This document shows positions 43,248-50,821 of a stretch of DNA of 60,162 bases, piece by piece. The notes beneath the pieces are model-generated. The model was not told where the DNA came from and searched no databases. It saw only the letters and a program-made list of their open reading frames with translations. Position 1 is the first letter of the stretch; every line of letters starts with the position of its first letter. The position numbers were made by a program, and so were the translations under genes. This DNA is from Ruminococcus sp. CAG:488. GTDB lineage: Bacteria; Bacillota; Clostridia; Oscillospirales; Acutalibacteraceae. Where the stretch lies: positions 68,566-128,727 of the forward strand of contig HF999649.1 of the NCBI GenBank assembly GCA_000434055.1. Reading direction: 5' to 3'.

Positions 43248-43264
43248 TGATAATTTGATGATAA
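43245..43264 (+). other. Candidate right arm-type integrase sites
   Basis: TGATGATAA at 43245 and 43256, same orientation and 11-bp spacing as the left-end pair. The first copy includes the integrase stop codon. Confidence 0.5.
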
Positions 43265-43336
43265 TTATTGAGATTTTCACCACTTCTGCTGTGTGATTAT
43301 ATTGAAAAATAAGGGATTTTTATATCAGCTAAGTCC

Positions 43337-43386
43337 TTGGCTACGAACCAAAAGGTCAGGGGTTCGAATCCCTTGCAGCGCGCCAA
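43337..43386 (+). other. attR: 50-bp copy of the tRNA-Arg 3' part
   Basis: Identical to 29078-29127. Upstream bases do not extend the tRNA, so it is a partial, non-functional copy that marks the far end of the element. Confidence 0.93.
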
Positions 43387-43425
43387 AACAGAAGCAATGC
43401 GATTTTGTGTTGCTTCTGTTTTTTT
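43386..43425 (+). terminator. Original host terminator of tRNA-Arg, displaced by the element
   Basis: AAACAGAAGCAA pairs with TTGCTTCTGTTT, followed by a T run. It directly follows the att copy, the place it would hold behind the tRNA before integration. Confidence 0.88.
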
Positions 43426-43427
43426 AT

Positions 43428-43445
43428 TCAGGGATTCGAACCCTG
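43428..43445 (-). other. T-arm-like fragment on the minus strand
   Basis: The minus strand reads TCAGGGTTCGAATCCCTGA, a T-stem/loop with the GGTTCGAATCC core. No other tRNA arms can be found around it, so at most it is a tRNA remnant. Confidence 0.35.
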
Positions 43446-43462
43446 AGAGGGTGAGCGAATTT

Positions 43463-43512
43463 AAAAGCCGTGTCTTGCACGTTCACTTCACAGTTGCAAA
43501 ACACGGTTTTGT
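43463..43512. terminator. Terminator of the LMW phosphatase gene
   Basis: AAAGCCGTGT...TTGCA pairs with TGCAA..ACACGGTTTT around a 13-nt loop. TTTT follows on both sides. Confidence 0.8.
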
Positions 43513-43513
43513 T

Positions 43514-43996
43514 TTATTTGTTTTTATCAATCAGCTCGTCAAGCAACGCAGTGCAGCCGTCAAGGACATCTTTATATGTCACTTCAAAATTTCTTGAATA
43601 CCACGGGTCGGCAACATCTCCGCCACGGGAGGTATAATCCATGAGCTTATGTATCTTTCGGTCGGGGTCATTGCCAAAGATATAAAGCATATTTCTTATG
43701 TTTGCACTGTCCATGCCAATGAACAAATCGTACTTGCCGTAGTCGTTTTTCTGAAGCTGAATCGCCCTCTTGCCGTCACATTTAAGTCCGTGCTTTGCAA
43801 GCTCGGCTCTTGCCGGCGGATAAACGGGATTGCCGATTCCGTTCCAAATCTCCTCCGTGCTTGTTGCAGATGAAGCAATCTCAAATTTATCCTCAATCCC
43901 CTGCTTTTTCACAAGGTCTTTCATTATAAATTCCGCCATCGGACTGCGGCAGATATTGCCGTGGCAGACGAACATTATTCTAATTTTCGGTAACAT
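43514..43996 (-). CDS. Low-molecular-weight protein tyrosine phosphatase
   Basis: A 160-residue LMW-PTP. The P-loop CHGNICRSP (C-x5-R-S) is at about residues 11-19 and the general acid Asp is in DVADPWYSRN (DPW) near residue 127. It removes phosphate from tyrosine, or possibly arginine, of proteins. The length is standard. It stands immediately outside the element, 127 bp from attR, and is oriented toward it. Confidence 0.95.
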   Translation of the reverse strand: MLPKIRIMFVCHGNICRSPMAEFIMKDLVKKQGIEDKFEIASSATSTEEIWNGIGNPVYPPARAELAKHGLKCDGKRAIQLQKNDYGKYDLFIGMDSANIRNMLYIFGNDPDRKIHKLMDYTSRGGDVADPWYSRNFEVTYKDVLDGCTALLDELIDKNK

Positions 43997-44023
43997 TTTT
44001 TCACCGCCGTTTGTTTTAAAATT

Positions 44024-44821
44024 TCATTTGCTCCGAATAAATTTTACATAAAAGCTCTCGGCAAATTCAAGCAGGTACGAATCCAAATACGAAAACGCCG
44101 TCGTCCTCATTTCATCCTCTATACCGTAGTACGCTTCGGCAATCGAGCCTGTTATAGCGGCAATGGTGTCGCTGTCGCCGCCGATCGAAATTGCGTTTCT
44201 TATCGCATCCTCAAAGCTCACCGACTCAAAAAATGCCTCCAACGCCTGAGGAACGGATTCCTGACAGGTCTCATGGAAAACATAAGTATCTCGGATCTCA
44301 TCAAGAGTAAAATCCATTTTATAGAAGCTGTTTATGTAATCCTGAATCTCAGCCATGCTGTGTCTCGTCCTTGCAAGATAAATTGCTCCCGCAACGGCAA
44401 CAGCGCCCTTTATTCCCTCGGGATGACTGTGCGTAACCTCTGCGGTCGCCGCCGCCAATGCTTCACATTCATCGAGAGAATTCGCATACCATGCAACCGG
44501 AGAAACTCTCATCGCCGAGCCGTTTCCGAAGCTGTTGTACGGTTCGGTATAGTTTTCCCTTATCCACACGCCAAAATGTCCGCCGTAGCCGCAATTCGGG
44601 TATTTGATTCCAACCTCATGCATTACCGACACAAGCTCTTTTTTGAATTCTTTGATATCTGTCACGGCATCAAACTTCAAAAGTGTCTTTGCAACCGCCA
44701 ATGTCATAACCGTATCGTCCGTAAAAAAACACCTTTTGTCAAAAAAATTAAAATTCTTTGACTTGTGATTATAAAACTCAAATCTTGAGCCGACAATATC
44801 ACCTATCATTGCACCTATCAT
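44024..44821 (-). CDS. ADP-ribosylglycohydrolase family protein
   Basis: A 265-residue protein of the ADP-ribosylglycohydrolase (DraG/ARH) family, which takes ADP-ribose off modified proteins or other targets. Dinuclear metal-site motifs are GAMIGDIVGSRFEF at the N terminus, FFTDDTVMTLAV (TDDT), and GGDSDTIAAITG near the C terminus. I chose ATG 44821, which has GGAGG with suitable spacing, over a start 25 codons upstream. It is separated from the phosphatase by 27 nt. Confidence 0.93.
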   Translation of the reverse strand: MIGAMIGDIVGSRFEFYNHKSKNFNFFDKRCFFTDDTVMTLAVAKTLLKFDAVTDIKEFKKELVSVMHEVGIKYPNCGYGGHFGVWIRENYTEPYNSFGNGSAMRVSPVAWYANSLDECEALAAATAEVTHSHPEGIKGAVAVAGAIYLARTRHSMAEIQDYINSFYKMDFTLDEIRDTYVFHETCQESVPQALEAFFESVSFEDAIRNAISIGGDSDTIAAITGSIAEAYYGIEDEMRTTAFSYLDSYLLEFAESFYVKFIRSK

Positions 44822-44917
44822 AATAAATTCCTCCGAAAATAAATTTACAAGCTTTTCACCTTGCAGCATTATTATACATAAGACATGCGCCGTCAAGGTC
44901 GCCTGATAGGTGACATT

Positions 44918-45817
44918 TTATTTAATTTCTGTCCCATTCTTTACGAGACTGTCAATATCAATTTTTGTATTGTGGAAATCGGCTTCAAAAGCCTGCTTTA
45001 AATTTTGCGCCTCAAATGAGGAAAGCATACTGCAATTATAAAATGTTGAGCCATGCAGTTGATTAACATTTGCCGATAATTTAACGCTTTTAAGCTCGGA
45101 GCAACCGAAAAAAGCATAGCTGCCTAGATATTCGACGCTGTCGGGAATCGTAATTTGTTTTAATTCGCCGCACTCAAAGAATGCACTGTCATCAATGCAG
45201 TTAAGCCTTTGAGGAAGTGCTATTTCCGATAACGTTTTGCAGCCGTGGAACGCGCCGTTGTCAATGCACAAAAGCGACTGTGGAAGGCTGACCTTTTCAA
45301 GCATCATGCAATTCTCGAAACACGCTTCGCCGATATACTGTATACCATCATCAACCGTAACTTTCTTTAAGCTAATATTCGGCAGGAACTCACTTTTATC
45401 GAATCGGCAGGTTACGCCGATGACCTCATGACCGTCAATAACGCTCGGAATCGTTACCGTAGAAGTGCCGCCGTTGTACTCGGTTATAAAAGCCCTTTTG
45501 TTTTCAAAGAGCCGGTATTTAAAGTCGCCGCTCTCCCCTTCGGATACAAAGAAATTTTGATTATCCTCCGTGCCGAAATAATAGGTCGAAAAATAATCGC
45601 AAAGCGTTATATCCGGATGACTGTACTTTTCGGCGATGAACAGATAATCGTCCCATGTAAATTTATCGGAAATTTTTACGTTTTCCTTTTGAAAATTCAC
45701 CGTTACGATGTCGGTTGTTGTAGATCCCGTTGTCGTTTTATCATTAACATTCGGCGCACATGAAGTGAGAAAAATCATTGTTAAAAGCAGGGATAGAATG
45801 ATGTGTAATTTTTTCAT
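44918..45817 (-). CDS. BspA-like leucine-rich repeat lipoprotein
   Basis: A 299-residue surface protein. The signal peptide ends in a lipobox, FLTSCAP, at about Cys 20. After about 110 residues without a known fold come five or so LRR_5 (BspA-type) repeats, with units like IGEACFENCMMLEKVSLPQS and IDDSAFFECGELKQITIPDS. Such repeats mediate adhesion or protein contact. About 140 bp separate it from the next lipoprotein gene. Confidence 0.9.
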   Translation of the reverse strand: MKKLHIILSLLLTMIFLTSCAPNVNDKTTTGSTTTDIVTVNFQKENVKISDKFTWDDYLFIAEKYSHPDITLCDYFSTYYFGTEDNQNFFVSEGESGDFKYRLFENKRAFITEYNGGTSTVTIPSVIDGHEVIGVTCRFDKSEFLPNISLKKVTVDDGIQYIGEACFENCMMLEKVSLPQSLLCIDNGAFHGCKTLSEIALPQRLNCIDDSAFFECGELKQITIPDSVEYLGSYAFFGCSELKSVKLSANVNQLHGSTFYNCSMLSSFEAQNLKQAFEADFHNTKIDIDSLVKNGTEIK

Positions 45818-45893
45818 TTTTATTGCCCCTTTTACTTGTGTTGACCGGTTAAGTCAGATAAATTTGCTTTCGAGAAAGAATCTAATCAGCCTT

Positions 45894-45915
45894 GGGTCGA
45901 TGTGGGCATCGACCC
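45894..45915. repeat. Dispersed palindromic repeat
   Basis: GGGTCGATG and CATCGACCC flank four bases. It shares its core with the repeat at 11421. Non-coding, in the 157-bp gap between two lipoprotein genes. Confidence 0.55.
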
Positions 45916-45973
45916 CTACGAATTGTGCCGCTTATATTCTACAACTTATTAACATTTCGGAAATCAAAAGTAT

Positions 45974-46585
45974 TTATACAATCGCTCCGTCTTTTCCCAT
46001 ACACCAGATTCCGCCTTTATCGGGATATTTAGGTTGACTTTGAGAATCGAAATTTTCAAAATAATAATCCATAATCTCTTTCTTTGTTACAATAATACAT
46101 TCAATTCCAACATTATCCTTTTTATCCTCATCCTTTAAAATGAAATTGATATTAACATAATATTCTGATTTATCCGTTTTAGCCAAAACAGTAATGCTAT
46201 AAGATTGCTTTAATATATTACCATAAGACACATATTTATCTTCACCGGGCAAGTCTTCTTCATAGTCAATAAAGCTTCCATCCAAATATTCAAACAGGAT
46301 ATCCATTTGCTTTTCAATATCACTTTCCGACTGGGAAGATTTTGAAATCAAATTTCTCAATTCTTCTCGATCTCTCCTATTGATAATGTTCAATATTTTT
46401 TCGGCATTTGTATTTGAATACCAATAGGCATTTCCGTTTAGCAATCTTGAAATATGATGTTTTTTTACGGTAATACTTTCTTTAATTGGATAATCATTAT
46501 TTTGCGATGATGTTGTTGTAACGTCTTTTGCACACCCGGAAAACAACAAAACAATAATTCCGAGAATTATAAAAAATCTTTTCAT
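45974..46585 (-). CDS. Lipoprotein of unknown function
   Basis: A 203-residue predicted lipoprotein with lipobox LLFSGCAK (Cys at about 18). The mature part holds a helical stretch (residues about 60-105) and a beta-rich C-terminal half (SYSITVLAKTDKSEYYVNIN) in a pattern often seen in DUF5104-like immunity or surface proteins. That match is only a resemblance. Expressed on its own. Confidence 0.7.
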   Translation of the reverse strand: MKRFFIILGIIVLLFSGCAKDVTTTSSQNNDYPIKESITVKKHHISRLLNGNAYWYSNTNAEKILNIINRRDREELRNLISKSSQSESDIEKQMDILFEYLDGSFIDYEEDLPGEDKYVSYGNILKQSYSITVLAKTDKSEYYVNINFILKDEDKKDNVGIECIIVTKKEIMDYYFENFDSQSQPKYPDKGGIWCMGKDGAIV

Positions 46586-46710
46586 ACCGCATCCTCCTAT
46601 TTTTAAAGCATATACCGATATCCCGTTTCTGATTGCATCATATATGAATTCGGTTCATCAAACCGGTTAATTCCGCCCACATTGAGGAGGCGCCGAGTTC
46701 ATTTATCCAA

Positions 46711-47775
46711 TTACAATATCATCTCAAACTCGCCCATGGTGCCCTTTTTGAAATAGCTTTCGAGGTCATAGGGTGTGTAAATTCCCGTGTCTGTGACAAC
46801 TCCGCTGACAAGCTCGGGCGGCGTTATGTCAAACGCCGGATAATATCCCTTGAGTCCGTCTGCGGCGGTCTTTACTCCCATAGCCTGAAGCACAAAATCG
46901 GGATCACGCATCTCAATTTTAACCGTGTCGATCGTTGTGTGTCCTCTGTCAGGCGCACCCGTTACGAAATACGGTATTCCCGTGTATTTCGCCGCAATAG
47001 CGATTTGATATGTGCCAACCTTGTTGACAACATGACCGTCCATGCAGATAACGTCGGCCGCCGAGGTGAACACATCAACATTTTCTTTCTTCATTACAAA
47101 CGCCGGCATATTGTCCGTAATAACCGTCGTGTCAAAGCCCATCTCATGGCAAACCGTCGCCGTCAGTCTTGCGCCCTGGAAATACGGCCTTGTCTCGGGG
47201 CAGAAGATTCTGACGTTGTTGCCCCTCTCTCTTGCTACCTTGAGCATCATGCCGACTATCGTTTCACCGAAGCACTGGGTCATAACCGTTCCGTTCTGAG
47301 GGAACATATCGACGAGATGTTCGGCAATGAGATTGATTTTTTTGTAGCGGAGATTGTTCGCTTCAATAGTGTGCTCAACGATTTTTTCGCTGACGTCCTC
47401 CCCTGCCGCAATCGCTTTCTTTGCCGCATCAAGGCATCCGCCCGTAATGAGCGTCATACGCTGAACGGTGGTCGGGCGTGCGTGCGAAATCGTATATGCC
47501 GCCTCGGTGAGGTAGCCGATCTGCTCCGCTTCTGTCTTGTCCTTACATTCGTAAGCGGCAAGTGCCATGCCCATTGCCGCCGCAGTGTACGGTCCTGCAC
47601 TCTGTGTCACCATGTCCTTAATCGCCTGAGTGACCTCGTGATGATTCCTGCAGGTCACGAACTCTACCTTTCTCGGGTAAATTCGGCGGTCAAGAATTCT
47701 CACCTCGCCGTTCTCGTACCATGCAACGTTTTCATATCTCAGCATAAAAGCCAAGCCCTTGTCCATTCTTTCCAT
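46711..47775 (-). CDS. Divergent MtnA-like sugar-phosphate isomerase
   Basis: A 354-residue protein of the eIF-2B/MtnA isomerase superfamily. MtnA converts 5-methylthioribose-1-phosphate to the ribulose form. Preserved features include FCPETRPYFQGARLTA and NKVGTYQIAIAAK, but the usual THCNTG catalytic Cys segment reads MTQCFGET and the GADR segment reads TSAADVI. It may therefore act on a related substrate such as 5-deoxyribose-1-phosphate. It starts 11 nt after an MtaD-like deaminase, which argues for salvage of S-adenosylmethionine by-products. Confidence 0.8.
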   Translation of the reverse strand: MERMDKGLAFMLRYENVAWYENGEVRILDRRIYPRKVEFVTCRNHHEVTQAIKDMVTQSAGPYTAAAMGMALAAYECKDKTEAEQIGYLTEAAYTISHARPTTVQRMTLITGGCLDAAKKAIAAGEDVSEKIVEHTIEANNLRYKKINLIAEHLVDMFPQNGTVMTQCFGETIVGMMLKVARERGNNVRIFCPETRPYFQGARLTATVCHEMGFDTTVITDNMPAFVMKKENVDVFTSAADVICMDGHVVNKVGTYQIAIAAKYTGIPYFVTGAPDRGHTTIDTVKIEMRDPDFVLQAMGVKTAADGLKGYYPAFDITPPELVSGVVTDTGIYTPYDLESYFKKGTMGEFEMIL

Positions 47776-47786
47776 TGTGCTACCTC

Positions 47787-49079
47787 TTATTTATAAAGCT
47801 TCTCAACAGCCTTGTTGAACTCAAAATAAATCTTTTCTTTATCGAGTGTTTTATACTCGCCGTTTTCATAAAGAATCTTGCCGTCAACCATTGTCATTGA
47901 AACATCGCTGCTCTGTGCGGAATATGTCAGCAGCGCCTTTTTGTCAAGTGCAGGCACCATGTGAGGTGCGTCGAGAGAAACAGCGATAATATCCGCCTTA
48001 TTGCCGACCTTCAGCTCGCCGCAGTTCTCTCTGCGCTGAACCTTTGCACCGTTGACTGTCGCCATTTTGAGAACAGTATCTGCGTTCATAACCGTTGCGT
48101 CAAGCGTGTAGCCGTTGTGAATTATCGAAGCGATGTGCATTTCCTCGAACATATCAAGATTGTTGTTGCTTGAGGGGCCGTCAGTACCGAGTGCAACATT
48201 TATACCCATATCAAGCATCTTGGGAACAGGGGCAAAGCCGCTTGCAAGCTTCATGTTGCTGGTCGGGTTATGAACAACGCTAACTCCCTTGCGGCGGAAC
48301 AGCTCCATGTCGCTTTCACTCAGCCATACACAGTGAGCGGCAAAAGCCGAGGACTCAAATGCGCCGAGACTGTCGAACCACTCGGCAGGCGTTTTGCCGT
48401 GTCTCAGAATACACTCATCATGCTCCTTTTTCGTCTCCGAAAGGTGAATATGCAGGTTGCCGTCGTGTGCATTCATCTCGTCTATCAAGACCCTTGCGGT
48501 TCTCTCGTCGCAGGTATATTCTGCATGAATACAATAATCAATCAAAACTCTTCCGTTAAAGGTGTTATTGTATTTTTCGTAATGCTCGATCGCTTCTCTC
48601 ATTCTGTATGATTGCTCGGGCGTTTCATTCGGTTCGGCGGACAGGATGGGACGGGTGACATTTGCCTTCATACCCGACTCTCCGACAGCCTCAACATTCA
48701 TTTGGGGTCCGTACATATCCGAAAAGCTGACTGTTCCTCCGGCAATCATCTCCAAAAGCGCAAGGTAGCTTCCTGCTTTGATTTCATCGTCCGTGAGTCT
48801 GTCCTCAATCGGAAATATCGTATCAAACAGCCACTGCTGAAGCGGCAGATCACTGCCAATTCCGCGAAGAAGTACCATCGGACAATGGTTGTGACAGTTG
48901 ATAAGACCGGGCATGAGCAATTTACCGCTCATGTCCTTTATTTCATCGAATTCGCCTTTCGGCTCTTCCGTGCCGATGTAGCTTATCTTATCGCCGTCAA
49001 CGGCAAGAAAAGCGTTTGAAAGCACATTGAATTTTTCATCTCTTACAAGTATATCTGCATTTTTAAAAAGAATTTTCAT
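47787..49079 (-). CDS. MtaD/DadD-like 5'-thio- or 5'-deoxyadenosine deaminase
   Basis: A 430-residue amidohydrolase. Metal-binding motifs are NCHNHCPM (H-x-H), IHLSETKKEH, FAAHCVWL and LGTDGPSSNNNLDMFEEM (Asp of the active site). The family deaminates 5'-methylthioadenosine, S-adenosylhomocysteine or 5'-deoxyadenosine to the inosine form. It forms a unit with the following isomerase gene and starts 12 nt after the lipase-fusion gene, so all three may share a transcript. Confidence 0.88.
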   Translation of the reverse strand: MKILFKNADILVRDEKFNVLSNAFLAVDGDKISYIGTEEPKGEFDEIKDMSGKLLMPGLINCHNHCPMVLLRGIGSDLPLQQWLFDTIFPIEDRLTDDEIKAGSYLALLEMIAGGTVSFSDMYGPQMNVEAVGESGMKANVTRPILSAEPNETPEQSYRMREAIEHYEKYNNTFNGRVLIDYCIHAEYTCDERTARVLIDEMNAHDGNLHIHLSETKKEHDECILRHGKTPAEWFDSLGAFESSAFAAHCVWLSESDMELFRRKGVSVVHNPTSNMKLASGFAPVPKMLDMGINVALGTDGPSSNNNLDMFEEMHIASIIHNGYTLDATVMNADTVLKMATVNGAKVQRRENCGELKVGNKADIIAVSLDAPHMVPALDKKALLTYSAQSSDVSMTMVDGKILYENGEYKTLDKEKIYFEFNKAVEKLYK

Positions 49080-49091
49080 TTGTTCGCCTCA

Positions 49092-50681
49092 TTAAAAAAT
49101 ATAATACTTCTTATCTCTCGGCTGAGAGTCGATCATCTTAAAAAGTGTGTCGTAGAAGCTGTGCGTTTCCTCTGCACCGACATTCATACCGATAACCGTT
49201 CCGTGGTCGCCGGGCTGAGTCGGCATAACGTTCCACTTGCCTTTTACGATATTCTCTGCGTCATATTCCTGATATTCGTCACCGATCGGATATCTTGCCG
49301 AAACAACGTTGACAAGTCCGTCGTTCGGAAGCCATGTTTCATCAATCTTGAAATCCGTTTTGGTGTTTGTCGAATATCTACCCATGAGCGTTGCCGGAAT
49401 AATCAGGACAGGAAGCGTTGAGCTTTTCGGGATTTGTTTGCCGGTCAAAGCACTCGTCTCGGTTGTGAGATATGAATATGAAAAATAATAAACGCCGTCA
49501 ACAAGCTTGATTTTCTTGTTCAATTCCTGTGCTCCGTCCGGTGAAAGATCGTATGCGGCATTATCGGTTCCCTCGCTGAAAACCGTATTTATAATCGATT
49601 CCGCCTGACTTTCGCTCGAAGCTCCGTTCAAGCCGAACTGTTCAAGGCGAAAATCATAAAAATCGCCTATCTGAGCCGTTTTTGCAACTCCGCTTGCGGC
49701 ATAAACAAGGCCGAGAACCGTATTTACGAGTTTACCCTGATCCACAACATAGAAAAGCGTTGAACCGTTATGGGGAGAGCAAAGAGTTGTAACGCTGTTT
49801 ATCCAATCAGCCTTACCGCCCGTGAAAAGCTCGGAGGTATCCTTACCTGTAGCCGCCTTTTCCGCCTCATCGCCGTACGCCATGAGTGAGGCAAGGAGTC
49901 TTACGGTCTCACCGCCGAAGCTGTGGCCTATGACGTTAATTTTAATACGCTGACCTCTTTTTGTCTTGCCGCCCCAGTTCTGTACAATGGCATTTTCGGC
50001 AGTGTATTCCCTGCCGTACCTTTCGTGCCCGTGTTCCTTGCTGTGCGCCTCACCGTAGTCAACCTTAGTTCCCGTCAGCTCGGCATAAAGCTCGCAGGTT
50101 CTGTCCCATGTGCTTGAAAAAGGACCGACCGAAGCAACGCTTACGCTGTAGCCCTCTGAATTAAGGTACTCGGCAAGATTACCGGTCGAGCTGCCCCAAT
50201 AGGGCGAGGTTTGGTCAATCTGAGATTCGGGACCCCAGCCGCCGAGGCCGTGCACGAGTACATACGGGTATTGTACGGGATCTTCGCTTATCTTTGAGAG
50301 AAATGCCGAGTATCCGCCGAAGAAAAGCGGTGTAATTGCAGCAATAACAATACAGGCGACAACAACGATTGCGACAATCTTTTTTCCTGAAAACTTATGC
50401 TTTTTCTTTTCTGTGTTCTCTGTCGGAGTGCCGTCTGTTTTATCTTTCGTCTGTTCCTTCTCATCATCGACAAAAACCGGCTCCTGTTCATCCTTCAAAA
50501 GAAAATCCGTTGAAACGTCAAAGAGATTCGCCATTGCAAGAATTTTTTCCGAATCGGGCAAAGCTTTTCCGGATTCCCATTTTGAAACAGACTGACGTGA
50601 AACATTAAGCTTCTCCGCCAGCTCGTCCTGTGACCATTCCTTGTCACGGCGCAAGATCTGTATTTTTTCGGATATATTCAT
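49092..50681 (-). CDS. XRE helix-turn-helix/transmembrane/lipase fusion protein
   Basis: A 529-residue fusion. Residues about 6-61 are an XRE-type HTH (WSQDELAEKLNVSRQSVSKW). A charged linker (about 65-98) is followed by a single transmembrane helix (about 101-125). Residues about 139-529 are an alpha/beta-hydrolase of the Staphylococcus/Bacillus lipase kind: VLVHGLGGWG (oxyanion), GHSFGGETVRLLASL (nucleophile Ser), LCSPHNGS, and a late DGLVNV and HGTVIGM carrying likely Asp and His. The implied topology is HTH inside, lipase outside. The frame is continuous, with no hint of a merged pair. Confidence 0.88.
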   Translation of the reverse strand: MNISEKIQILRRDKEWSQDELAEKLNVSRQSVSKWESGKALPDSEKILAMANLFDVSTDFLLKDEQEPVFVDDEKEQTKDKTDGTPTENTEKKKHKFSGKKIVAIVVVACIVIAAITPLFFGGYSAFLSKISEDPVQYPYVLVHGLGGWGPESQIDQTSPYWGSSTGNLAEYLNSEGYSVSVASVGPFSSTWDRTCELYAELTGTKVDYGEAHSKEHGHERYGREYTAENAIVQNWGGKTKRGQRIKINVIGHSFGGETVRLLASLMAYGDEAEKAATGKDTSELFTGGKADWINSVTTLCSPHNGSTLFYVVDQGKLVNTVLGLVYAASGVAKTAQIGDFYDFRLEQFGLNGASSESQAESIINTVFSEGTDNAAYDLSPDGAQELNKKIKLVDGVYYFSYSYLTTETSALTGKQIPKSSTLPVLIIPATLMGRYSTNTKTDFKIDETWLPNDGLVNVVSARYPIGDEYQEYDAENIVKGKWNVMPTQPGDHGTVIGMNVGAEETHSFYDTLFKMIDSQPRDKKYYIF

Positions 50682-50786
50682 TGTATTACCCCTTTCGACC
50701 TATTAAAAAAAGTTGTTTTACACTGAGCATTATATCAATTTTTTTATGCTCTGTCTATCAACTTAGGTTGTCTTTTCTGAAAAAAA

Positions 50787-50810
50787 GCGTGTAAACCCGA
50801 GTTTACACGC
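50787..50810 (-). terminator. Terminator of galK
   Basis: GCGTGTAAAC pairs perfectly with GTTTACACGC around 4 nt, with a seven-T run on the minus-strand 3' side, 12 nt after the galK stop. Confidence 0.95.
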
Positions 50811-50821
50811 CTGAAAATTGC

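Larger units (their letters stand above)
29128..43386. mobile_element. Integrative and mobilizable element in tRNA-Arg(ACG)
   Basis: A 14.3-kb element flanked by 50-bp direct repeats. It carries a tyrosine integrase at the distal end, MobC-like and relaxase genes, a VirD4-like coupling ATPase, a DUF3846 protein, a HUH-SF3 Rep, an orphan recombinase-domain protein, and a restriction-modification-like cargo with a HEPN gene. No VirB4-like ATPase, VirB6 or channel genes are seen, so it should be mobilizable rather than self-transmissible, even though it brings its own coupling protein. Mobilization and Rep genes are on the minus strand; cargo and integrase are on the plus strand. Confidence 0.93.

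Noticed and set aside
29128..43386. The element as a self-transmissible ICE
   Set aside because: No VirB4-like ATPase, VirB6-like protein, or cell-wall hydrolase was found between the ends.
46586..46710. A SAM-type riboswitch near the methylthioadenosine salvage genes
   Set aside because: Neither this gap nor the upstream region at 50682-50786 shows the conserved S-box core; only AT-rich spacer is visible.
46939..47796. A 285-codon open frame on the plus strand
   Set aside because: It lies antisense to the MtnA-like gene, its product shows no motif, and it has no good ribosome site. It is a shadow frame.
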